Of a stretch of 64,000 nucleotides of DNA, positions 46,901 through 55,693 are shown piece by piece. How positions within the stretch are numbered: position 1 is the first letter of the stretch; the number at the start of each line of letters is the position of its first letter. Source of the stretch: Candidatus Cloacimonadota bacterium (GTDB lineage: Bacteria; Cloacimonadota; Cloacimonadia; JGIOTU-2); NCBI GenBank assembly GCA_030613025.1, contig JAUWMT010000004.1, positions 22,345-86,344 of the forward strand. Reading direction: 5' to 3'. A model generated the notes under the pieces. That model searched no databases. It had not been told where the DNA came from and was given only the letters and a program-made list of their open reading frames with translations. Made by a program: the position numbers and the translations under genes.

Positions 46901-47067
46901 GAAGATGCACCATGATAATAGGTTACGATCGAGATGGTAGGATAGTCAAGGTCAGGAAGCATTTCAAAGCCCAGCATCAAAAAAGCAACCAGTCCGAGAA
47001 TAACCACAAGCACGGTAAGCATGGTGACGGTTACTCGTCTATTAACTGAAAATTCTGGTAATTTCAT
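43975..47067 (-). CDS. AcrB/HAE1-family RND efflux transporter
   Basis: 1030 residues, the normal length. It begins MKLPEFSVNRRVTVTMLTVL with the first transmembrane helix, followed by LPDLDYPTISIVTYYHGASSQDVEEVVTKPLE, then the PN1/PN2 and PC domains and two six-helix bundles. Helix 4 carries GGLALGVGMLVDNSIVVIENI, the proton-relay and signature region. It forms the inner-membrane pump of a tripartite system with the adaptor at 47096-48127 and the TolC-like channel at 48140-49540. All three lie on one strand downstream of a TetR gene. The SMDMSGEMMGGSGAPI-like methionine/glycine stretch at about 650 is a flexible loop. Substrates: probably hydrophobic drugs or metabolites. Confidence 0.94.
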   Translation of the reverse strand: MKLPEFSVNRRVTVTMLTVLVVILGLVAFLMLGFEMLPDLDYPTISIVTYYHGASSQDVEEVVTKPLETAIAGVKSIKNLKSESMENISLILIEFIWGTNLDFAAQDLRDAIDMSLGYLPDDAERPMVVKFNLAEMPIIYYGVTGMENTFQLKKILEDEVEPKLKHLEGVASIMMMGGDEPQKQIIIDKVKLEQNGIAIDDVVRVIGAQNLNMSAGYVQEGIDEYMIRSLGEFKSTEEIANTPISVSKSGKIIYVKDIARVEDGFKEVRYDIRTNGKPTVMLWISKESGANTLEVSKIVKSELEKILATLPEDIDFVEIFDQGDIVSRITTKTVNTVIYGGIIAILIMFLFLRNWRPTLIISLAIPISIIATFIPLYLAKYTLNIMTLGGLALGVGMLVDNSIVVIENIYRHLEKGVKRFEAAKIGASQVGMAIMASTLTTVAVFVPMIFAGGFTGQLVRGLALTVAFSLFASLFVALTIVPMLASVIFKKRTSGEEYKQATGTLFIKIRNFYLRVLRWSLHHRGKIILITLAFFVLAVVLIPFIGAEFMPKSDMPMQVISVKAPVGTSLEQTSKLIKDMESVIQEIPEVIDIMSATGAMTEGMAAADPTNPQGSNEAQIFFRICFKEERDISSEQIKETIRKKLPHLEDVQITFMDMSGEMMGGSGAPISIKIFGKDLDYLRNISRRVEEKISAIPGIIDVQNTYKQAKPELHININRDKAFRYGLTTAQIESSIRTATYGSVAGIFREAGDEIEIFVRYDKQDRNSIKDLEDITLISPMGFSVPLKQVASWDMGEGPLTISREHQTRKVTITADLAGKDLSSTVQEIKKKLKGITDDLPLGYFIEYGGAYEDMQESFITLFYALLLAALLVYVILASQFESFRQPFVIMFTLPLAYIGVIYILVATGTTLSAITFVGIIVLSGIVVNNGIVLIDHINQLRREGLKPQEAIVQAGSDRMRPVLITAITTIGGMMPMAISTGQGSEMRSPLAIAVIGGLITATLFTLLIIPTIYSWVERISYKKSKKITE

Positions 47068-47095
47068 GATTTGTTCTCCTTATACCTGAAGGGCA

Positions 47096-48127
47096 TTATT
47101 GATTTCTTATGACAACATTTGATTCATCAGCCAAACCGATCGCTCCGTTAATAATCACAAGGTCTCCTCCGTGAAGTCCTGAGATTACTTCTATTTCCTT
47201 TTCATTTGAAAGACCTGTCTCAATATTTTTCTTTAATGCCACAGAATTTTTTACGACAACCACAATACCTTCATCGATCAATGCTTCTTTGGGGATCACA
47301 AGGGTTTTATGAGAAGTATGTATGACAATATCAGTAACAGCATATTGATTCGGCTTGAGAACATGATCTTTGTTTGAAATGGTGATCTCGCAGGGGAAAG
47401 TGCCGGACATAATATCAGCTTCGGGAGATACAAAAGATACGGTTCCCACAAATGCTTTTCCTGGTTCACTATCCACAAAGATATACGCCTTTTGTCCTTT
47501 TTTGACTCGGTTTATATCAACATCTGAAATATTCAGATTCATATTCAGCATATCGAGGTTTACGATCCGGAAAAGTGCAGGATCTCCATGAGCACCCGGA
47601 AGCATTGGGGAAAAAGATTCTCCTTCTTCCTTCGTTCTAAGAGTAATGATTCCATCAAATGGAGCTACAATTTGAGTGTTGTTTTTTATAAATTCATAAG
47701 CAGATTGGGCAGTTTTATAAGCGGACTCGATCTGGTCAAAGGTTTGTTTGTCAACCGAGCCGGAATTCTTAAGTGTCTTCATCCGCTCGTAGCTTTTGTT
47801 GGCAACATCAAATTGTGCTTCTGCCTGTTTGAGCTGAGTGTTGTCCATCACTGCGAGCAGTTGTCCTTTTGTGACAACATCTCCTTCATCAACAAGAAGA
47901 TCTTTGATCTTCATGCTGAGTTCCGGTCCGATGAACGCAGCTTTTGCGGCTTCAAGTGTTCCGGAATAGGTTAAAGTTTCTTCAATATCTTTTATTTCAA
48001 CTTCTGTAACTTCGACATAATTTTTACCTGCAGCAATGGTTTCAAGCTCAGATTCCTGTTTTTGCGAGCAGGCGCTTAAAGATAATATTATCAGTGTAAT
48101 TATCAGGAGTATTGTTTTAGTTTTCAT
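47096..48127 (-). CDS. RND efflux periplasmic adaptor (membrane fusion lipoprotein)
   Basis: The open frame starts at 48139, but a GAGGAA ribosome site lies directly between that codon and the ATG at 48127, so MKTKTILLIITLIILSLSAC is the better start (343 aa). The signal ends in a lipobox-like LSAC, so it is a lipoprotein. The mature protein has the adaptor order: an alpha-hairpin of two helices (about 95-165, QAEAQFDVANKSYERMKT), a lipoyl domain (LLVDEGDVVTKGQLLAVMDN and IVAPFDGIITLRTKEEGE), a beta-barrel and a membrane-proximal domain. It links the AcrB-type pump to the outer-membrane channel. Confidence 0.93.
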   Translation of the reverse strand: MKTKTILLIITLIILSLSACSQKQESELETIAAGKNYVEVTEVEIKDIEETLTYSGTLEAAKAAFIGPELSMKIKDLLVDEGDVVTKGQLLAVMDNTQLKQAEAQFDVANKSYERMKTLKNSGSVDKQTFDQIESAYKTAQSAYEFIKNNTQIVAPFDGIITLRTKEEGESFSPMLPGAHGDPALFRIVNLDMLNMNLNISDVDINRVKKGQKAYIFVDSEPGKAFVGTVSFVSPEADIMSGTFPCEITISNKDHVLKPNQYAVTDIVIHTSHKTLVIPKEALIDEGIVVVVKNSVALKKNIETGLSNEKEIEVISGLHGGDLVIINGAIGLADESNVVIRNQ

Positions 48128-48139
48128 GTTTCCTCTCAT

Positions 48140-49540
48140 TTATTTGTTTGTATATTTTTCTAATGTATATTTTGCAAGTACAAAGTCATAATATGATGTC
48201 TGCAGGTTTAGCTCGCTGCCAAAAAGCATGATCTCTGAATCCATCAGTTCTGTATTTGTGACCATTCCCTGATCGAAAAGGTTATTGACAATACTATAAT
48301 TTTCCTTTGCATTCTCATAAGCGAGTTTGCCGCTCATTACTCTTTTTGCTTTTGTGATCAAGTTATATACACTGGTTTCTGCTGCCATCAGGATCTTTTC
48401 GCGAGCATCTTCGAGTTGAAGTTGAACGCTTTTATATTCAAAATTGCTTTTTTTAAGATTGGTGATATTTGTTCCAAAATGAAAGATCGGCACAGAAAAG
48501 ACAGCAGCAATATTCCAGCTTTTTGCTCCGTCAAAATTGAGCTTATTATCCTGATCAAAAGTTCTGGTATATTGAAGATTTAGTGAAGGAAGAAAATTAC
48601 TGATCGCCAATTTCTGAACGGTTTTTGCAATTCTTTCTGTAAGTGCTAAACTTTTCAAATCAGGATTTTCAGCTTTCACAACCGTGAGTACATAACTAAG
48701 TGTATCAAATTTTGTTACCTCAGAAATCGAATGCAAAAGCACGATCTCGTTATCATAAGAAGTAAGGTCAATCCGATCGGGCATCGCAGCTTCAGAAAGA
48801 GAAGCAAGTCCGAGAATATTGAACCAATAAGTTTTGAGCACCGATAACCCATTCTTTAGCTCTTCCAAAGTGATCTTGTCGTTTTCAACTTTTACTTCCC
48901 ATTGCAGCACATCGGATTTTTTAACCACTCCAACATTGAATTTCTCGTAGATCTTTTTCAACTGTGCCCGGCTTGATGCGAGACTTTTATTAGCGATCTT
49001 GATCATGTCCTGAATTTTTAAAATATTGAGATACGAGTCTGCAACATTATATTCCAGATCGTTCTGGGAACTCGCCAGATTCTGAAGCGCCTGTTTTGTG
49101 CTCAATTGTGCTATCTGGTGACCGAGAAATAATTTTCCGCCATTAAAGATCGGCTGCCGGATGGTCAGGTCGGTCATGTACGTTGTTTTATAAATTCCGC
49201 CGGTCATCATGCCTGCAGAAATTGGAACATAATCTCCAGTAGGGTTGTCAAATGCATCATAAACCTGAAGCTTCATGACGGCATTTGCATTTTCATAAGT
49301 GTCATTATCAATACGAACAGCAGTTGCATTGAAATTTATCTTGGGGAGGAAGTTGGTTATAGCATTCTTTTCATTCCACTTGTATTGTTGATAGGTGTAC
49401 TTTTGTGCAGTGAAACTTTTATTGTTTTGGACTGCAGTTGTAATCGCCTTATCCAAAGACATTGCACAAAGGTTGGTGGAAAAAAGAATTGCTGAAATAA
49501 AAACGAATAGAATTTTTCGTTTTGTGAACTTCTTACGCAT
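48140..49540 (-). CDS. TolC-family outer-membrane efflux channel protein
   Basis: 466 residues with a signal peptide (KILFVFISAILFSTNLCA). It has two repeated coiled-coil and strand halves, as in the OEP/TolC family (MSLDKAITTAVQNNKSF, then LKSLALTERIAKTVQKLAIS and ENYSIVNNLFDQGMVTNTEL). Three copies would form the outer-membrane channel and periplasmic tunnel. It is the first of the three pump genes after the TetR gene and runs into the adaptor gene with no spacer. Confidence 0.92.
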   Translation of the reverse strand: MRKKFTKRKILFVFISAILFSTNLCAMSLDKAITTAVQNNKSFTAQKYTYQQYKWNEKNAITNFLPKINFNATAVRIDNDTYENANAVMKLQVYDAFDNPTGDYVPISAGMMTGGIYKTTYMTDLTIRQPIFNGGKLFLGHQIAQLSTKQALQNLASSQNDLEYNVADSYLNILKIQDMIKIANKSLASSRAQLKKIYEKFNVGVVKKSDVLQWEVKVENDKITLEELKNGLSVLKTYWFNILGLASLSEAAMPDRIDLTSYDNEIVLLHSISEVTKFDTLSYVLTVVKAENPDLKSLALTERIAKTVQKLAISNFLPSLNLQYTRTFDQDNKLNFDGAKSWNIAAVFSVPIFHFGTNITNLKKSNFEYKSVQLQLEDAREKILMAAETSVYNLITKAKRVMSGKLAYENAKENYSIVNNLFDQGMVTNTELMDSEIMLFGSELNLQTSYYDFVLAKYTLEKYTNK

Positions 49541-49563
49541 ATATATCTCCTTCTAACTTATAT

Positions 49564-50178
49564 TTATGGTTTTATGCCCCGATAAACCAGGTCGACCATT
49601 TCGTCTGTGTTTTCAAACAGTTTTTCTTTATCCATTTCCGGGTCGAAAATATACATCATCATCTGAATCATCATAATTGAATATAAAATATTTGTTGCGT
49701 TGAACGTATTTATCTCCCGACCGATCAGGTTCTCTTCTTGAAGACGATCCAGTAAACGTTGAAAAGCTTTCATAAGTTCAATATCCAGTATCATACCCTT
49801 TTTTATATGAATGTTTGAAGAGAAAGTTGCAATGAATATCTCATTTAGACTTTCTTTGTTGACGAGCAGGGGAGTACTAAAAATATTTTTTATAAGCAAT
49901 TTAATGATGTCTTTAGCACTTTTATCTTGCAGGTTTATATCGTTGAAAAGGGCATCATTTTCTGTGATAGTGATTTCCATTTCATCCTGCATGATATCAA
50001 GAAGCAGGTCATTCTTTGAGGGAAAATAATTGTAGAGCGTTCCAACAGCAAGATTGGAATTGTCTGCAATATCCTGCATCGAAGTGTTTGAAAACCCTTT
50101 CTCATTAAAGAGATCAACTGCCGCAGAAAAGATCCGGTCTTTTCTTTCTGACTTCTTTTTTTCTCTTAATCCGGACAT
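49564..50178 (-). CDS. TetR/AcrR-family regulator of the efflux operon
   Basis: 204 residues. The N-terminal HTH is FNEKGFSNTSMQDIADNSNLAVGTLYNYFPSKNDLLL. The C-terminal part is helical and lacks a named signature. It heads the TolC-adaptor-AcrB operon by 23 bases, so it probably represses it. Two palindromic TGAATT-type sites lie at 50194-50221, between it and the divergent membrane-protein gene. Confidence 0.92.
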   Translation of the reverse strand: MSGLREKKKSERKDRIFSAAVDLFNEKGFSNTSMQDIADNSNLAVGTLYNYFPSKNDLLLDIMQDEMEITITENDALFNDINLQDKSAKDIIKLLIKNIFSTPLLVNKESLNEIFIATFSSNIHIKKGMILDIELMKAFQRLLDRLQEENLIGREINTFNATNILYSIMMIQMMMYIFDPEMDKEKLFENTDEMVDLVYRGIKP

Positions 50179-50193
50179 ATATTCTCCAAAAAA

Positions 50194-50221
50194 TGAATTA
50201 ATTCAAAAATGAATTGGTTCA
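50194..50221. promoter_or_regulatory. Paired palindromic operator for the TetR regulator
   Basis: TGAATTAATTCA (50194-50205) is a perfect 12-base palindrome. The second site TGAATTGGTTCA (50210-50221) has the same TGAA...TTCA ends. Centres are 16 bases apart, suited to cooperative binding of two dimers, 16 bases upstream of the TetR gene. Direct sequence observation; function inferred. Confidence 0.6.
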
Positions 50222-50344
50222 ACTTATTTAGCTTAAATTTTCGTTGTCAAATTTTTTTACTTTTTATATAAAATAATTTGACAGCATTTATGATTTTTTC
50301 GTAAACATTGAACTACATGGTTAAAAAAATCAAGAGGAGATGCT

Positions 50345-51448
50345 ATGGAAGAAAAACAAGCTAAGGTTTTCAAGTTCAAGGATATCTTTAAAGCGTGGAA
50401 TCATTCATTTCGATTTCATCGTTTGATGATATCAGGTGTGGCGTACATACTTATGGGGATTATTGCATACTTCCTCATTTTCGATACGTTTCTCAAACCG
50501 ATGGCAATGTTCGGAATGAAAGATAATCTGCTTATCGCCATGAATCTGTTTTCTGTGAAATCAATAATCGGTATGATACTGATTGCATTCATTATGTTCA
50601 TTGCAAGAATGTGTATTGCATTTTCAATCCGCACAGAAGTAGTTGATGATGAAATATTTGTTGGCTGGAAAGATGTGTTTAATTTCTTAGGTAAGAATAT
50701 TAAGACCTTTGTGTTTTATGTATTAGGATGGATCTTGCTTTTTGTACTGATCGTACTTGGGCATCTTTTCTTTTATGTGATCGGCATGATACCTTTTGTT
50801 GGCTCGTTGTGGCTTTCGATCATGTATTTGATTCCTTTTGCAATCTCACTTTTCGCAGTACTTGCTCTTGTCATTCTTTGTTTCGCATGCACTTATGGAG
50901 CAGTGATCGTTGGTGTGGAGCAGGAATCTGCAATGGACAGCATCATCAGTTTATTCCATCTTATTAAAGATCATGGCGTGTATATTATTGCCACTCATGT
51001 ACTATCGTGGATTGTCGGGTGTATTGCGTTTTGCTTTGTTTTTGTAGTTGTTCAGGGAGCGGTAGCGCTAACAAGCTGGGGTGCCCATCTTATTATGGGA
51101 CAGGAATTTGCAAAGATAACCATTCCGAAATTCTTTGGATTCCTTGTACTTCTTTTCCCGGGTTTGAATATGGGATTCGGAATTGGGGGATACTACCTGA
51201 TCCCCGGCTTCATAATTAGTATATTCCTTATCTTCATCGCTGCAATACTCTATTCCTATTTCTTCAATTATATGACCGCTGCGCAAACCTTCATTTATCT
51301 TTCCTCACAGGATAAGTTCTATCCAAAAAGAAAAGATGATGAAGAAGATGTCTCAACCGATGAAGATGAAGAAGAGAAAAAGGATGAAGAAGTAGTCGAG
51401 GAAGAAGTAGATGTCGAGATCGACGTAGAAGAAAAAGACAAAGAATAG
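50345..51448 (+). CDS. Polytopic membrane protein with acidic tail, unknown function
   Basis: 367 residues with about six to seven hydrophobic segments (HSFRFHRLMISGVAYILMGI; LLFVLIVLGHLFFYVIGM; FCFVFVVVQGAVALTSW; and others). The last ~40 residues are almost all Asp/Glu with few others (DDEEDVSTDEDEEEKKDEE), like a disordered acidic tail. No named family recognised; it resembles 'membrane protein' entries in which helices are arranged in pairs. A GAGGAG ribosome site precedes the ATG. The class II aldolase gene follows after 7 bases, so the two are co-transcribed, but no functional link is evident. Confidence 0.7.
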   Translation: MEEKQAKVFKFKDIFKAWNHSFRFHRLMISGVAYILMGIIAYFLIFDTFLKPMAMFGMKDNLLIAMNLFSVKSIIGMILIAFIMFIARMCIAFSIRTEVVDDEIFVGWKDVFNFLGKNIKTFVFYVLGWILLFVLIVLGHLFFYVIGMIPFVGSLWLSIMYLIPFAISLFAVLALVILCFACTYGAVIVGVEQESAMDSIISLFHLIKDHGVYIIATHVLSWIVGCIAFCFVFVVVQGAVALTSWGAHLIMGQEFAKITIPKFFGFLVLLFPGLNMGFGIGGYYLIPGFIISIFLIFIAAILYSYFFNYMTAAQTFIYLSSQDKFYPKRKDDEEDVSTDEDEEEKKDEEVVEEEVDVEIDVEEKDKE

Positions 51449-51455
51449 GGGACTC

Positions 51456-52427
51456 ATGGTACATTATACCGAATTAGGATTTAAAAATACACGTGAGATG
51501 TTTAAAAAGGCGATGGATGGCAAATATGCCATCCCCGCCTATAATTTTAACAACATGGAACAGCTTCAAGCGATAATTACTGCATGTGCGAATACGTCTT
51601 CTCCTGTGATCCTGCAGATATCAAAAGGCGCTAGAAACTATGCCAATGAAACACTGCTGCGTTATATGGGACAGGGTGCGATCGAGATGATGAAGCAAAT
51701 GGGCAAAGAAGTTCCTGTGGCTATGCATCTTGATCATGGAGATAGCTATGAACTCTGTGTGAGCTGTATTGAATATGGTTTCTCGTCTGTTATGATCGAT
51801 GGTTCTTCACTTTCATATGAAGAAAATATCGCACTTACTACAAAAGTTGTAGAATATGCCCATCAGCATGATGTCTCAGTTGAGGGTGAATTGGGTGTTC
51901 TTGCCGGCATAGAAGATGATGTCTCTTCAGAAGTTTCTCACTACACAGATCCTAATGACGTGGAAGATTTCGTGAACCGAACAGGTGTTGATTCTCTTGC
52001 AATTTCGATCGGCACTTCACATGGTGCTTATAAATTCAAAGTAGGTCCTGGTGAGGAGATTCCTCCACTTCGTTTTGATATTCTTGAAGAGATCGAACAT
52101 AGAATCCCCGGATTTCCTATCGTGCTTCATGGCTCTTCCTCTGTTATGCCAAAATATATCAAGATCATAAATGAATATGGTGGTGATATGCACGGCACTG
52201 CCGGAGTTCCGGAAGATCAGCTTAGAAAAGCCACAAAATCCGCAGTCTGCAAGATCAATATCGACTCTGACGGCAGACTCGCAATGACGGCTGTTATACG
52301 TGAATTCCTTGCAAAGAACCCTTCTGCTTTCGACCCAAGACAATATCTTGGACCCGCAAGAACAGAGCTGATTGCCATGTATGAGCACAAGAATAAGAAT
52401 GTGCTCGGATCGGCAGGCAAGGCATAA
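51456..52427 (+). CDS. fba: Class II fructose-bisphosphate aldolase
   Basis: 323 residues. It has the class II hallmarks VPVAMHLDHGDSYELCVSCIEYGF (Asp93 catalytic, His94 zinc ligand), VMIDGSSLSYEENI, VEGELGVLAGIEDDV and FPIVLHGSSSVM. The enzyme cleaves fructose-1,6-bisphosphate to dihydroxyacetone phosphate and glyceraldehyde-3-phosphate in glycolysis or gluconeogenesis, using zinc. A tagatose-bisphosphate-type activity cannot be excluded. The GAPDH gene at 54677-55669 is a nearby glycolytic partner but on the other strand. Confidence 0.93.
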   Translation: MVHYTELGFKNTREMFKKAMDGKYAIPAYNFNNMEQLQAIITACANTSSPVILQISKGARNYANETLLRYMGQGAIEMMKQMGKEVPVAMHLDHGDSYELCVSCIEYGFSSVMIDGSSLSYEENIALTTKVVEYAHQHDVSVEGELGVLAGIEDDVSSEVSHYTDPNDVEDFVNRTGVDSLAISIGTSHGAYKFKVGPGEEIPPLRFDILEEIEHRIPGFPIVLHGSSSVMPKYIKIINEYGGDMHGTAGVPEDQLRKATKSAVCKINIDSDGRLAMTAVIREFLAKNPSAFDPRQYLGPARTELIAMYEHKNKNVLGSAGKA

Positions 52428-52584
52428 TAATGTAAAACTTGACATCGGCTGTATAATTTTGGAGATAAAAGTTAAATACTGTATGTAAACTTGAAAACGT
52501 GATAATGTAGCAAAGCTTCGGCTTATTTATGTTAATTTCTTAGGTAGGAAAAAAAACAAAAAAACAAACTGAAAAAGGAGTATA

Positions 52585-53145
52585 ATGAAAAAAATAATTG
52601 CTTTAGTAATATGCTTACTTATTACCACAAGCGTATTCGCGTTTGACACAGGAACAAAGATCGTTGGCGGATCAGTCTCATATGATAGCTATAAACAGTA
52701 TGAGGATATTGATGCCATCAATACCTTTGCATTAGATTGCTATGTCGGATATTTCCTCATGCCTGATATTTCACTGGACATTATCTTATGGTGGCAAAGT
52801 GTTTCTCAACCTTACATGTACTACAAAGATACCTCAACATCAACGACAAGTGATATCCTCATTGGTATTGGCGGTTCGTACTATTTTGGAAATATCTATG
52901 CTATGGCTGCAGTTCTCTATGAGCTTTACAGCTCTAAATGCGATTCTAAAGGTGACACATGGACAGAAAACGGAATGTTTTTGGGATTCGGAGCTGGTTA
53001 TCTACTGCCGGTAGTCGAAAATGTCTTCGTTGATATAGGCGTAAACTACATCATGGGACTTGGAAAATATTCTGGTGATTCAGAAGGCGATAATAAGGAA
53101 ACTGATCTTACAATTGGAGCAGGACTTGTAGTAGCAATTCCGTAA
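52585..53145 (+). CDS. Predicted small outer-membrane beta-barrel
   Basis: 186 residues. A signal peptide (MKKIIALVICLLITTSVFA) is followed by about eight amphipathic strands with glycine and aromatic turns (VGGSVSYDSYKQYE, LDCYVGYFLMPDISLDIILW, GIGGSYYFGNIYAMAAVLYE, LTIGAGLVVAIP). This resembles OmpW/outer-membrane-protein beta-barrel families. A strong AAAGGAG ribosome site precedes the ATG, and a hairpin terminator follows. No ligand evident. Confidence 0.7.
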   Translation: MKKIIALVICLLITTSVFAFDTGTKIVGGSVSYDSYKQYEDIDAINTFALDCYVGYFLMPDISLDIILWWQSVSQPYMYYKDTSTSTTSDILIGIGGSYYFGNIYAMAAVLYELYSSKCDSKGDTWTENGMFLGFGAGYLLPVVENVFVDIGVNYIMGLGKYSGDSEGDNKETDLTIGAGLVVAIP

Positions 53146-53163
53146 AATGTATAATTAATTAAG

Positions 53164-53209
53164 TCGAAGTACTATAGTGAGTTTCATTATAGTGCTTCGA
53201 TTTTATTTT
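53164..53209 (+). terminator. Rho-independent terminator after the small barrel gene
   Basis: TCGAAGTACTATA (53164-53176) pairs with TATAGTGCTTCGA (53188-53200), a 13-base stem with one G-T pair, then TTTTATTTT. Strong terminator for the gene at 52585-53145. Confidence 0.85.
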
Positions 53210-53259
53210 ACTGCAATCAAATCAAAATATTAAGAGTGAAAAATGCAAGGAGTTTTGTT

Positions 53260-54405
53260 TTGAAAAAACTAATAATTTTTATTATATTACTATCTGTTTG
53301 TTCTTTTGCTTTCGCAACAGAAGGACGAGTAAAGGGTATGGGTGTAAACCCAATATTTTATAATGATGATTTTCTCATCACTATTTTCCCGCAGTATCTT
53401 ACGCAGTATATGAACAATGCATATATTGATGCATCACATGATGTATGCTATGGGAATCAATATTCAGGTGGTTTGAATTTCAGACTTCTTGGTAGTAATT
53501 TTGGTATATATATCAACAAGGATTTCCCCTTTCAATTTGAATATAACTATGCAAAACTGGAGAAGGCGATAAACATATATGTAGCAAAGGAGGGTTTTGG
53601 GCTTGGTTTTGATTTTGCAATGGATCACTATAACTCAAACTGCGAACCTCCGGGAGAATCTTTGGTGGAAACCACATTTGGTGTAGGAGGAAAAATGGGT
53701 TATGAAATTTCGGGTTTTGATGTGAGCGTTCAAATGCATTTTGCAACCGGAATATCTACTCATGAAAATATAGAAGAGATGAAAGATAATGCACTTATTA
53801 TCAGAGGTGCAGTCCGAAAAAAAGTACTGGAAACCGAAAAATCTGTTTTGTATCCCGCAGTTACGCTCAAAATGACAACTTTTGATAAAACCATCTCCTA
53901 TCCGGTAAAAACTTCTGATGAAGAAAAAATTATTCTGAATGCAATAAGCATCGATCCAGGCATCGGGTTAAACCACTGGCTTTCTAAGGAAGTGATTATT
54001 ATCGCAGCAGCAAGTTGTGGAATTTTTACCGTGAAATATACAGGTTCAGATACTTATACCGATACAACCTATTCTTCTGATAGCAACGGTACACGGATAA
54101 CTTTACCGAAATTGGAGCTTGGACTGGAAGCATACCTAGCAAAATGGCTGACTGTACGGGCTGGTATTCGTAAAAGTTACTATTATTACTCAATTAAAAA
54201 CGATGGCATGAACAAGGATGATGATTTAAAACTTTCATATTGCGATTCTTACTTTGCATATAATTTTGGAGTTGGACTGGAATTTGGTAAATTTGTTATC
54301 GATTGGGAAATCTGCGATGATCTTCTTTGGAATGCGCCTTATATAGTGTCGGGTAATGAAAGTGATTTCGCATCATCGCTATCATTGAAGTACAGCTTTG
54401 AATAG
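53260..54405 (+). CDS. Exported protein, probable outer-membrane barrel (381 aa)
   Basis: The frame is open from a GTG at 53236, but an AAGGAG ribosome site sits seven bases before the TTG at 53260. That codon begins a clean signal peptide (LKKLIIFIILLSVCSFAFA), so TTG is the likely start. The mature protein has many alternating strands (YSGGLNFRLLGSNFGIYINKDF, FGVGGKMGYEISGFDVSVQMHFATG, LELGLEAYLAKWLTVRAGIRKSY) and a terminal KYSFE ending typical of barrels. No named family. A terminator follows. Confidence 0.68.
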   Translation: MKKLIIFIILLSVCSFAFATEGRVKGMGVNPIFYNDDFLITIFPQYLTQYMNNAYIDASHDVCYGNQYSGGLNFRLLGSNFGIYINKDFPFQFEYNYAKLEKAINIYVAKEGFGLGFDFAMDHYNSNCEPPGESLVETTFGVGGKMGYEISGFDVSVQMHFATGISTHENIEEMKDNALIIRGAVRKKVLETEKSVLYPAVTLKMTTFDKTISYPVKTSDEEKIILNAISIDPGIGLNHWLSKEVIIIAAASCGIFTVKYTGSDTYTDTTYSSDSNGTRITLPKLELGLEAYLAKWLTVRAGIRKSYYYYSIKNDGMNKDDDLKLSYCDSYFAYNFGVGLEFGKFVIDWEICDDLLWNAPYIVSGNESDFASSLSLKYSFE

Positions 54406-54420
54406 AGTTAATATAAAATT

Positions 54421-54450
54421 GGGACGATTTTTCGGAATCGTCCCTTTTTT
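54421..54450 (+). terminator. Strong rho-independent terminator
   Basis: GGGACGATT (54421-54429) pairs with AATCGTCCC (54436-54444), followed by six T residues. It ends the transcript of the 53260-54405 gene. Confidence 0.92.
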
Positions 54451-54510
54451 GTTGTATATTAAATAACAATAATGAGTCCACTCTAAAAAGTTCAATTTAA
54501 GAAATCGAGA

Positions 54511-54608
54511 AACCGTTGAAACGGTTAATGCATTTTTTTGTTTCATTAACCACCAACTTAAGTTGGTGGTTAATAGGAAGATAGCTAATTGTAACCGATT
54601 CATCGGTT
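54511..54608. repeat. Palindromic repeat element with a 30-base perfect central palindrome
   Basis: Three palindromes in a row: AACCGTT-GA-AACGGTT (54511-54526), a perfect 30-base palindrome at 54545-54574 (half-site ATTAACCACCAACTT), and AACCGAT-TC-ATCGGTT (54593-54608). The outer two are variants of each other. The shape is like REP or BIME-type elements. It sits in a 270-base gap between convergent genes. No transposase is close by. Confidence 0.8.
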
Positions 54609-54676
54609 TCCAAATATTTGATGCATTTTCTAACATATCTCTAATCATGACCTTTTTAAAGTAAGCTCAATAATAA

Positions 54677-55681
<1,005 letters not shown>

Positions 55682-55693
55682 TCAGAAAACACC

